Assembly (NCBI GenBank): GCA_021295915.1
Contig: JAGWBK010000011.1
Coordinates: 1-40,199 of the forward strand
Reading direction: 5' to 3'
From: Dehalococcoidia bacterium
Lineage (GTDB): Bacteria > Chloroflexota > Dehalococcoidia > Lucifugimonadales > UBA1123
DNA length: 40,199 nt
In this document: piece by piece, positions 33,714 to 40,199 of the stretch
Layout: every line of letters begins with the position of its first letter
Position numbering within the stretch: the first letter of the stretch is position 1
The notes under the pieces: generated by a model
The model's input: the letters and a program-made list of their open reading frames with translations, nothing else
Told to the model about the DNA's origin: nothing
The model's database searches: none
Program-made: the position numbers and the translations under genes

Positions 33714-35048
33714 TTAGCCTCCGAACATGCGCATCATATCCTGGCGTCCTCTGCCCGTGGACATCTGCTTCATCATGCGCTGCATCTGCTTGAACTGGTT
33801 CAGGAGCTGATTGACGTCTCGCGGTGTTGTCCCACTGCCTCTGGCTATGCGTCTGCGTCTGCTGCCGCCAATAATGTCAGGTCTGCGACGCTCGTCCGGA
33901 GTCATGGAGTAGATGATGGCTTCTACCTTCTTAAGACCATCGCTATCCAGCTGATCATCGGGGAGCTTGCCCTTCATGGAGGAGAATCCCGGGATCATCT
34001 CGAGCACCTGGCTGAGTGGTCCCATTCTCTTGAGCTGCTGTAGCTGTTCGAGGAAGTCATTCAGATCGAATCGGGCCTGTCGCAGCTTGCGGTCCAGTTC
34101 GAGGGCCTGCTGCTCGTCGATACCCTGCTCGGCTTTTTCAATGAGCGTGAGCATGTCGCCCATTCCGAGGATTCTCGATGCGAGCCTGTCAGGGTGGAAC
34201 TGCTCGAGCGCGTCCATGCGCTCGCCGGTGCCCATGAACTTGATGGGAACTCCCGTGACAGTCGTGATCGAGAGGGCGCCTCCCCCTCGCGCGTCGCCAT
34301 CCATCTTGGTAAGGGCGAGCCCTGTCAGGCTTATTCGCTCGTGGAATTTCTCTGCGACGTCGACGGCCTCCTGTCCGGTCATGGCGTCGAGAGTAAGCAG
34401 CGTCTCCGTTGGCTGGATGGCCTTGTGGACTGATTCGAGCTCGTCCATCAGTTCGTCATCCACCTGGAAGCGCCCGGATGTGTCTATGATGACCCACGTG
34501 GCCCCGACTTCCTGGGCACGTCTGATACCAGCCTGAGCAACGGCAATGGTGTCGGACGATCCTCGCTCCGAGTAGACCTCTACATCTGTCTGTCGGCCCA
34601 GCGTCTCCAGCTGGTCGATGGCGGCGGGTCTGCGGAGGTCGGCGGCAACTAGAACCGCGGACTGGCCACTCTGCTTCAGGTGAAGTGCGAGCTTGGCGGA
34701 CAGTGTCGTCTTGCCAGCGCCGTTCAGGCCCGCCATCAAGATCACAGAGGGCTGGGACGAACCTGTTTCGAGCCTGTGGTTTCCTCCGGTGAGTATGGCC
34801 GTAAGTTCATCATTGGTGATCTTGACCACCTGCTGTCCGGGCGTCAGGCTGGTCAGCAGGTCCTCCTGGGACACACGCTCCTTGATCTTTGACACAAGCT
34901 GGCGCGCGACCCGAAAGTTGACGTCAGCCTCAAGAAGGGCCATACGGACTTCCCGAAGAGCGGAGTCAATATCTCTCTCGGTGAGGCGACCCTTCGATCC
35001 GAGGCGACCGAATACGTCGTTCAGCTTTCCAGTGAGAGCTTCAAACAT
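33714..35048 (-). CDS. ffh: signal recognition particle protein Ffh
   Basis: Ffh is the SRP54 GTPase that binds signal sequences of nascent membrane proteins and delivers ribosomes to FtsY. The 444-residue product has the N domain, then the G domain with P-loop GLNGAGKTTLSAKL (107-120; GLQGSGKTT in most species), the DTSGRFQ-type G3 motif, and TKMDGDARGG (G4), followed by the methionine-rich M domain from about residue 320 (QQLKRMGPLSQVLEMIPGF, SGTTPRDVNQLLNQFKQM). It lies 33 bases after hrcA and ends one base from the convergent metalloprotease gene. The N-terminus is typical of the family. Confidence 0.96.
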   Translation of the reverse strand: MFEALTGKLNDVFGRLGSKGRLTERDIDSALREVRMALLEADVNFRVARQLVSKIKERVSQEDLLTSLTPGQQVVKITNDELTAILTGGNHRLETGSSQPSVILMAGLNGAGKTTLSAKLALHLKQSGQSAVLVAADLRRPAAIDQLETLGRQTDVEVYSERGSSDTIAVAQAGIRRAQEVGATWVIIDTSGRFQVDDELMDELESVHKAIQPTETLLTLDAMTGQEAVDVAEKFHERISLTGLALTKMDGDARGGGALSITTVTGVPIKFMGTGERMDALEQFHPDRLASRILGMGDMLTLIEKAEQGIDEQQALELDRKLRQARFDLNDFLEQLQQLKRMGPLSQVLEMIPGFSSMKGKLPDDQLDSDGLKKVEAIIYSMTPDERRRPDIIGGSRRRRIARGSGTTPRDVNQLLNQFKQMQRMMKQMSTGRGRQDMMRMFGG

Positions 35049-35081
35049 TGTTAGTCATGCTCGCTAGTTGTGGCCGACAGC

Positions 35082-36119
35082 TTACGCGTTCTGTCCCTTT
35101 CCGTACACGGACTCCGCCATGCTGTCCATAATCGTCGAAATGAACTGGATCCCTGAGATGGCCCGGTCATACTCCATGCGGGTGGGGCCCATCAGGCCAA
35201 GTGTCCCAAGCGCGCGGCCGGGTACGCCATAGCGGCAGATCACCACGCTGAATGGGCGCAGGACATCTCCCTCGTGCTCCCTGCCGATTACGACTCGGAC
35301 CACCTGCCCCATGGGAGCTTCTTCGAGAGCAGCTTCAACGAGTGAGCCGTCCTCGATACCGTGGACGATTGGACGCACCTTCTCATAGTCCACGAACTCA
35401 GGCTGGTCCAACAGGTTGCGCAGTCCGCTCACATGGTGGTCGTCATGACCTGTGGAGTCTTCTTCCTGGAGCATGTCGATAGTCGCATCAACCGCCAGGC
35501 GCTCAGGTGTCGTTAGAGACATCGCCTGCTCAGCGATCTCTGCGTGAGTCAGGCCAATCATGTGGCTGCGAAGACGCGTCGACATCGATTCGAGATTCGA
35601 CCTGTCCAGGGGCGAGTCGAAACGCAGAATATGCTTCCTGAGCTTCGCCTGTTCCAACACCACGATCAGCATCGCCAGCACATCCTGAATGGGGACCAAC
35701 TCAAGGTGCATGACCCGGGACTCAGAAGTCTTGGGGAAAGTGGCGATGCCTAGGTTGCCCAGTAGCTGCGAAATCAGAGTCGCGGCCACGTTGCTCCAGC
35801 GATCGACATCGTCTCGGACGTCTGCGAACCTATTGCTGATAGTCTCTCGCGCCTGTGATGGCATGCGGTCCGCCCTGTGGGAGACAAACGACTCGACGTA
35901 AAGGCGATAGGCCCTGTCCTCCGGGACGCTTCCCGCCGACGTGTGAGGCCGTGAAATGTAGCCCTGCTCTTCGAGAGCGGCGACCTCGTTGCGCACAGTT
36001 GCCGAACTCACTCCCAGGTGATGATTCCGAGCCAGGCTCTCCGAAGAGATCGGTACCGCGTCGTGAACGTAGTCGCTCACTATATGTCTCAGAATGTACT
36101 TTTGACGTTCTGTAATCAT
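35082..36119 (-). CDS. hrcA: heat-inducible transcription repressor HrcA
   Basis: HrcA represses heat-shock operons by binding the CIRCE operator and is kept active by GroEL. The 345-residue product starts MITERQKYILRHIVSDYV and has the winged-helix domain with ATVRNEVAALEEQGYISRPHTSAGSVPEDRAYRLYVE (residues about 40-75). The large C-terminal regulatory domain ends with GPTRMEYDRAISGIQFIS. It is not followed by grpE-dnaK-dnaJ, the usual arrangement; ffh follows it by 33 bases. I find no complete CIRCE site in the window: only a GAGTGCTA half at 36136 without its partner. The bases upstream (36120-36247) hold a TATACT palindrome but no certain promoter. Confidence 0.95.
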   Translation of the reverse strand: MITERQKYILRHIVSDYVHDAVPISSESLARNHHLGVSSATVRNEVAALEEQGYISRPHTSAGSVPEDRAYRLYVESFVSHRADRMPSQARETISNRFADVRDDVDRWSNVAATLISQLLGNLGIATFPKTSESRVMHLELVPIQDVLAMLIVVLEQAKLRKHILRFDSPLDRSNLESMSTRLRSHMIGLTHAEIAEQAMSLTTPERLAVDATIDMLQEEDSTGHDDHHVSGLRNLLDQPEFVDYEKVRPIVHGIEDGSLVEAALEEAPMGQVVRVVIGREHEGDVLRPFSVVICRYGVPGRALGTLGLMGPTRMEYDRAISGIQFISTIMDSMAESVYGKGQNA

Positions 36120-36247
36120 TTGCGCTTCAGTCGATGAGTGCTATCCTGTAGGGCCGCGCCGATCAGGGTCTCCTGTAAGCTGACGGTATTCTACCAGTAT
36201 ACTACAGGCAGAAACTGCCGACACCACAGGGGACGGAGAATGACTGA

Positions 36248-36895
36248 ATGGAGATAACCTGGCTTGGATGGTCTTCGATGAGACTGGTAAGCAGCGACGT
36301 AGTGTTGCTCACCGATCCGTTCCCGGACATCGTAGTCCCATCGGAAGTCCACATAGTAGCCGTATCGAACGGTGATCCGCAGCACTCGGCCTACGAGGCG
36401 GTCGGTGGCCGGCCTAACCTCATCGACGGCCCGGGGATGTATGAGGTGCTGGGATACAACATCAGCGGCATAGGCACTGCGCTCAGTGACGACGAGGACG
36501 GCCGCAGGATAAACACGGTTTACGTGATCAGGTCTGACGGCGTATCGATCTGCTACCTTGGCTCCCTGGCCGTCAAGTTGGGGGCAAGGCAGCTCGACTC
36601 CCTGGGTGCCGTAGACGTACTCATCGCGTCTGTCGGGAAGCAGGGAGACGTTGATCCCACGGAGATTTCCAGGCTGGTCAACGTGCTGGGTCCCAGGATT
36701 GTGATACCGGTCGGCGAGGACGAGGCAGGGCAGGGGAGTGGTGAGGACGAAGAGCCGCCCCTTGACGCGCTGCTTCGACAGATGAACGTCGAGCGTCCGG
36801 ACCCCCAGCTCCGCCTGAGCGTAACCCAGAACAATCTCCCCAGGGAGACAAGGGTCGTTCTTCTACAGCTGCCGGCATCCAGGCGTAGGAGATAG
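36248..36895 (+). CDS. degenerate metallo-beta-lactamase-fold protein
   Basis: A 215-residue protein with the layout of the UlaG-like metallo-beta-lactamase fold: the opening MEITWLGWSSMRL, VVLLTDPFPDIV, and a mid section VRIVAVSN. In active members the next motif is HxHxDH; here it reads NGDPQH, so three of four metal ligands are replaced, and the usual late histidine is not clear. Catalysis is unlikely. The C-terminal 60 residues are acidic, then end in a Arg-rich RRRR. The ATG follows a CGGAG. The gene is followed by a strong terminator at 36945-36972. It may be a structural or regulatory relative; the fold call rests on the N-terminal pattern. Confidence 0.65.
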   Translation: MEITWLGWSSMRLVSSDVVLLTDPFPDIVVPSEVHIVAVSNGDPQHSAYEAVGGRPNLIDGPGMYEVLGYNISGIGTALSDDEDGRRINTVYVIRSDGVSICYLGSLAVKLGARQLDSLGAVDVLIASVGKQGDVDPTEISRLVNVLGPRIVIPVGEDEAGQGSGEDEEPPLDALLRQMNVERPDPQLRLSVTQNNLPRETRVVLLQLPASRRRR

Positions 36896-36944
36896 CAACC
36901 TGGCTGGGCGCCATAACGGTCGCCCGAGGTAGAGTTAAAAGCAG

Positions 36945-36972
36945 AGGGACCGCTCCACATGGAGCGGTCCCT
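36945..36972. terminator. strong bidirectional terminator
   Basis: AGGGACCGCTCC pairs perfectly with GGAGCGGTCCCT around an ACAT loop, followed by TTTCTATT on the plus strand and CTCTGCTTTTAAC on the minus. It lies between the stop codons of the convergent MBL-fold and duplicated-domain surface genes, and serves both. Confidence 0.9.
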
Positions 36973-36998
36973 TTCTATTAGGCATCCAGACTACTGGT

Positions 36999-38717
36999 CT
37001 AGCGCCTTCTTCTAACTGTCCGTATGCCGGCGATGAGACCGAGCGGTGCAATCAGCAGAAGCATGTTGGCAGCTGCAGTTCCGAGCGATACCGGGCCAAC
37101 CGATCCGCATCCGCCGCCGGAATCTTCTGCCTCATCTGTCGGCTCCTGCTGACCTGGAGGCGGTGGCGCAGGCGGTGTCGGTGCCTGGGCCTGCGGAGCC
37201 GCGGTTGCGGTTGGCGGAGCCGCAGTTGGCACCGGCGTCGGCGGAACTGGTGTCGCAGTCAGAGTGGGCTGCGGAGTTGGAGTTGCTACCGCCTCAGCCT
37301 GCATGGAGATCGACCAGCGGCCGTCCGCGGTTACGAACAGGCCGTGTATTCCAGGCTCAGCTCCCTGCGCTGCACCTGCCCTGACACCCAGACGCTTGGT
37401 CCCTCTAAATGATCCGGTTTCGTTGGCCAGGGTATCTACCAGGGTGCCGTCCGACTCTACGAGATCGACCACGAAGTTGCTTGTGCCATCGTGGACCAGC
37501 GTGAAGTCGACGCGACCTGCCTGGAGCTCTATTGGGCCTGCAACGTCATCGCCCGAGCCTCGTAGAGAGATCGGGGCGCGATCTCCGGAAGTCCAGACAG
37601 GCTGGCTTATCGCGATCTCCCACACGCCGGAAGCCGCGACACTAATAGAGTGAGACCCAGGAGCAGGTCCGCTCACAGAGTCCTCGTTTACTCCTGCCCC
37701 AACTACACCTGAGTATCTTCCGGAGGAATCTACAAGCAGCTGTTCGGAGCGGCCGCGCGAGTTCAACAAGTCGATGGAGAACTCACCAGTGCCGTCGTGC
37801 CGGATGTCGAATACCGCTACGCCCTCACCCAAATTGAAGTCGGCCGTCTGCGCGTCACCCGCGCCTCGAATGGTTGTCGTGTCGCCGACAGTGGTAATCG
37901 ATGTCGTAGGCGTCTCAGTCGGCGTCGGAGCAAGGTCCGGCGTGGGTGACGGAGTCGGTGTTGAGAAGTCAGCCGTGAAGACGATGTCGAACTGCCTGCG
38001 CAACCCGCCGCTCTCAAACGGAATAGTAGTCCGAGCAGGCTGACCATTGATGTAGAAACCCACATCCTGTCCGATGAAGCTGTTGTCCTTGGGATCGACA
38101 ATCAGACCCCCGTACTGACCGTCCGTGGTCAGGATGGCCGACGGCGCTGACTCGTAAGAGTCACCAATGCGCGCGGTGAGGACCGCCTCCGGCGGCAAAA
38201 CTCCACCGGTCACGATCACCAGCCCTGCGGCAAAGGTCATAGGCTCAGCCACGGTGGGGGTCGGTGTGGAAACAGGAGTGGGAGGAATGGGTGTCGGCGT
38301 CGGCGTGTCTGTAGGAATAGGCGACGGTGTCGGCGTGGGGTCTGGAAGCTTGGCAAAGTTAAGATGGAAGTCAGGTTTGATTACCGGAATACCACTGGGC
38401 CGATAGGTATCAGTCTCAATGGACGGAACTCCATCGAGGAAGAACCTAACTGTCTCGTTGTTGAATACGCTGTCCAGAGGATTGACGGTGAGACTGGCGT
38501 AGCTGCCATTTGATACTTCAACAGGCTCACTCCGATATGTACCTACTTCTGCATATATTGAGAAGCCGTCTGGGACCGGAAGACTGTTGACAGATGCAGT
38601 CCCATAGTAGATGTATGGCCCGGACGGAAGACCCTGGGCACTGAGGCTACCGGTCGAAATTACCCCTGCGACGATGGCCAGCGCAACGACCGCAACCGCC
38701 GCGACAAGTTTTCTCAT
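36999..38717 (-). CDS. secreted surface protein with two duplicated domain pairs
   Basis: A 572-residue predicted exported protein. The signal peptide (MRKLVAAVAVVALAIVAGVIS) ends in an SAQG-type cleavage site. Two related ~85-residue domains follow (each with TxFL/FYING and GLP.. or GGVLPP phrases), separated by Pro/Thr-rich linkers such as PTPTPSP. A second related pair covers roughly GDAQTADFNL and GDDVAGPIEL; each carries HDGTGEF/HDGTSNF, then G.HS/GIHGLFV and a final W.I strand. A further P/T-rich linker leads to GGGCGSVGP, a hydrophobic span (ANMLLLIAPLGLIAGI) and RRRR. I start it at the ATG at 38715-38717. It may be a cell-surface protein attached through its C-terminus; no enzyme motif is visible. 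Confidence 0.8.
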   Translation of the reverse strand: MRKLVAAVAVVALAIVAGVISTGSLSAQGLPSGPYIYYGTASVNSLPVPDGFSIYAEVGTYRSEPVEVSNGSYASLTVNPLDSVFNNETVRFFLDGVPSIETDTYRPSGIPVIKPDFHLNFAKLPDPTPTPSPIPTDTPTPTPIPPTPVSTPTPTVAEPMTFAAGLVIVTGGVLPPEAVLTARIGDSYESAPSAILTTDGQYGGLIVDPKDNSFIGQDVGFYINGQPARTTIPFESGGLRRQFDIVFTADFSTPTPSPTPDLAPTPTETPTTSITTVGDTTTIRGAGDAQTADFNLGEGVAVFDIRHDGTGEFSIDLLNSRGRSEQLLVDSSGRYSGVVGAGVNEDSVSGPAPGSHSISVAASGVWEIAISQPVWTSGDRAPISLRGSGDDVAGPIELQAGRVDFTLVHDGTSNFVVDLVESDGTLVDTLANETGSFRGTKRLGVRAGAAQGAEPGIHGLFVTADGRWSISMQAEAVATPTPQPTLTATPVPPTPVPTAAPPTATAAPQAQAPTPPAPPPPGQQEPTDEAEDSGGGCGSVGPVSLGTAAANMLLLIAPLGLIAGIRTVRRRR

Positions 38718-38744
38718 GATGCCAACTTCCATTCTGAATCGAAA

Positions 38745-38777
38745 AGGCCTCCCTCCCCGAATCGAGGAGGGAGGCCT
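38745..38777 (-). terminator. strong minus-strand terminator
   Basis: AGGCCTCCCTCC pairs with GGAGGGAGGCCT around a nine-base loop; on the minus strand TTTT follows. It ends the partial surface-protein gene at 38811 and lies 27 bases before the start of the next surface gene. Confidence 0.88.
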
Positions 38778-38810
38778 GCTTGTTCGCAAGTCCTACTTAC
38801 GAGGGACTGG

Positions 38811-40199
38811 CTACGGGACTATGACTCCGGCGTCAGTTGCGTAGATCCAGTAGCCCTTGCCGATTTCTACGTCTGCCTCAGCAACGCTCAACCAGGAGTT
38901 GGTGATCGTGTTGAAGGTGTAGATGCCGGTTACCGAGCCTTCGGACAGGCCGCTGAAGTAGTTGTAGCCTTCAGCGTCACTGAGTTCGAAGTCGCCGTCC
39001 ACGTCGAGGATCGGAATCAGGTTCCAGCCCTGTGCGATAGCGATGGTCGGCAGTATCTGTGCACCAACCGCCTGCTTGGGAATGTCGACATCCACCCCTT
39101 CGAAGGAAGGTGTCTGTACCCAGTAGGCGCGGCCTGCAGTGATGTTGGACAGCGTTCCGGTGAAGCTGCCGTCGGCACCACGCAGTGCAGTCAGCCAGCC
39201 GCCTGGGACGGACGGGTCATAGGTAAGAACCGTCGTCGCCGGGTGGTCAGCCGGGATTACCGTGTTGATGTCAGAGTCCATCGGCTCGCCTGGGATGGAT
39301 ACGAGGTTCCAGCCCGGGTTGAGCTTCAGGGTGTAAGGATCGCGCTCGGTGATGGTGATCGTTGCCTCGAAGGCCGACGAATTCTTGTTGCCTGCCTCGT
39401 CCATGGCGACGACCTCAAGGTCGTGGTCGCCGAGATCCAGGCCGGTGGCGCGGAACAGGAAGACGTTTCCGTCATCGTTTGACTGCAGGCTGTCGGTGAT
39501 ATCCTCGCCGCCGAGCGACGCAGATACGATGGTCACCATGCCGTGGGTGTCCAGGTCGTCGCCGCCGCCTTTGCTGGCGTCGTACTCTGAACCCTCTCCT
39601 GAGAAGTCGATCCTGATGAACGCGTTCGGGTCGTCGATGCTGAACTCGTCCTGAACACCGTCCTTGTCGGGGTCAACGTCGGGAGGGGAGATATTGGTGT
39701 CCCGCTCGAAGAGGACTGCACTGGTGTCGCTATCCACGTCCACAGGTGCGCTACCGTCACCCTTGGAGCCCATGTTGCCGCCAGCATTGTCGTGTGCGGC
39801 TACGTGAACGGTGTAGAGACCGTCTTCTGCTGCGTCAATGGTGACTTCGTACTCTGTCGCCGACTTGAAGACCGGCGTGGCCCTCTTTTCGGCGCCGAGC
39901 GTCTGATCGTCGTCTACAGAATTGACCATGAAGTAGGTGACGGACGGTGCGCTGATGTTCTCGTCAGACGTGATCGAAAGTGTGACCTTGTCCTTCGTTA
40001 CCGCGCGGTCGCCTTCCATGACGGAGACGGTGAGGGACGGGGCAACGCGGTCATCGGCCTCGTTGTCTGAGCCAGTCCCCTTCCTGTTTCCTGCGACGTC
40101 TGTGACTTCACCGACCAGCTCAACCTTAGGCTGGGCATCGGGGTCCATCTCTGAGACTGTCAGGAATACGTAGCCTCTGCCCTCGCCGACATCTTGCAC
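38811..40199 (-). CDS. partial large surface protein (N-terminus off window)
   Basis: The minus-strand frame enters from the right edge and ends at 38811, so the N-terminus is missing; 462 residues are visible. It contains several Asp/Gly-rich beta-sandwich or calcium-binding-like parts (DVDPDKDGVQDEFSIDD resembles a thrombospondin/dockerin-type calcium loop), an Ig-like fragment before it, and two paired segments near the end, GWNLVSIPG and GWNLIPILD, each beginning a similar ~70-residue unit that closes in AYWVQT and GYWIYA. The end lacks a membrane anchor or sorting tail. It looks like an S-layer or extracellular adhesin-type protein. Function not assigned. A start codon cannot be chosen. 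Confidence 0.75.
   Translation of the reverse strand: MQDVGEGRGYVFLTVSEMDPDAQPKVELVGEVTDVAGNRKGTGSDNEADDRVAPSLTVSVMEGDRAVTKDKVTLSITSDENISAPSVTYFMVNSVDDDQTLGAEKRATPVFKSATEYEVTIDAAEDGLYTVHVAAHDNAGGNMGSKGDGSAPVDVDSDTSAVLFERDTNISPPDVDPDKDGVQDEFSIDDPNAFIRIDFSGEGSEYDASKGGGDDLDTHGMVTIVSASLGGEDITDSLQSNDDGNVFLFRATGLDLGDHDLEVVAMDEAGNKNSSAFEATITITERDPYTLKLNPGWNLVSIPGEPMDSDINTVIPADHPATTVLTYDPSVPGGWLTALRGADGSFTGTLSNITAGRAYWVQTPSFEGVDVDIPKQAVGAQILPTIAIAQGWNLIPILDVDGDFELSDAEGYNYFSGLSEGSVTGIYTFNTITNSWLSVAEADVEIGKGYWIYATDAGVIVP

Noticed and set aside
36136-36144. GAGTGCTAT half of a CIRCE operator upstream of hrcA
   Set aside because: The paired TTAGCACTC half with nine-base spacing is absent, so it is likely chance.

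Overview
The window looks like chromosomal DNA from a free-living Chloroflexota bacterium, probably of the Dehalococcoidia/SAR202 type. This is inferred from protein style: a NuoE/NuoF/NuoG-like module with an FNR gene, D-glutamate cyclase and enolase-superfamily genes, P/T-rich secreted proteins, and dispersed GC-rich intergenic repeats. No 16S rRNA gene is present, so the placement is tentative. Most genes lie on the minus strand.

Region 1 (1-3424) is a decayed accessory island. It holds a frameshifted PD-(D/E)XK-like nuclease fragment, a small HEPN-like protein gene, and an ORF that joins the front of a DUF262 (GmrSD-type) protein to a large serine recombinase lacking its catalytic serine. 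The recombinase frame then continues through three in-frame stop codons, without an indel, into the 3' half of a tRNA(CAT) gene. That tRNA is the likely integration site.

Region 2 (3425-10778) is metabolic: a class I/II aminotransferase, a threonine synthase-like enzyme, a threonine aldolase-like enzyme overlapping a YihY/BrkB membrane protein, an enolase-superfamily sugar-acid dehydratase, and arsenite methyltransferase ArsM. Related intergenic repeats sit at 3501-3634, 9735-9832 and, in part, 14800-14840.

Region 3 (10779-19373, minus strand) contains rsmD-coaD-coiled-coil protein; an MFS transporter with a small HELTH zincin-like protein; a two-gene D-glutamate cyclase (DUF1445 and DUF4392 halves); and mutS.

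Region 4 (19502-25386, minus strand) is a redox operon: nuoE-like, nuoF-like (with N-terminal thioredoxin-like domain), a 932-residue molybdopterin-oxidoreductase/NuoG-like subunit, and a ferredoxin-NADP reductase-like flavoprotein. The large subunit has arginine where formate dehydrogenases carry catalytic Cys/Sec, so it is probably an electron-transfer module rather than a formate dehydrogenase.

Region 5 (25473-36119) is mostly housekeeping: aspS, an Lrp/AsnC regulator, a PHP phosphoesterase-plsY-zinc-finger membrane protein operon, rny, ffh and hrcA. Between the divergent rny and a plus-strand lipoprotein metalloprotease gene lies a strong minus-strand terminator with no gene to explain it, a candidate small RNA or attenuated leader.

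Region 6 (36248-40199) holds a degenerate metallo-beta-lactamase-fold protein and two secreted or surface proteins separated by strong terminators. One has two internally duplicated domain pairs and a Cys/transmembrane/Arg C-terminal tail. The other runs off the right edge.
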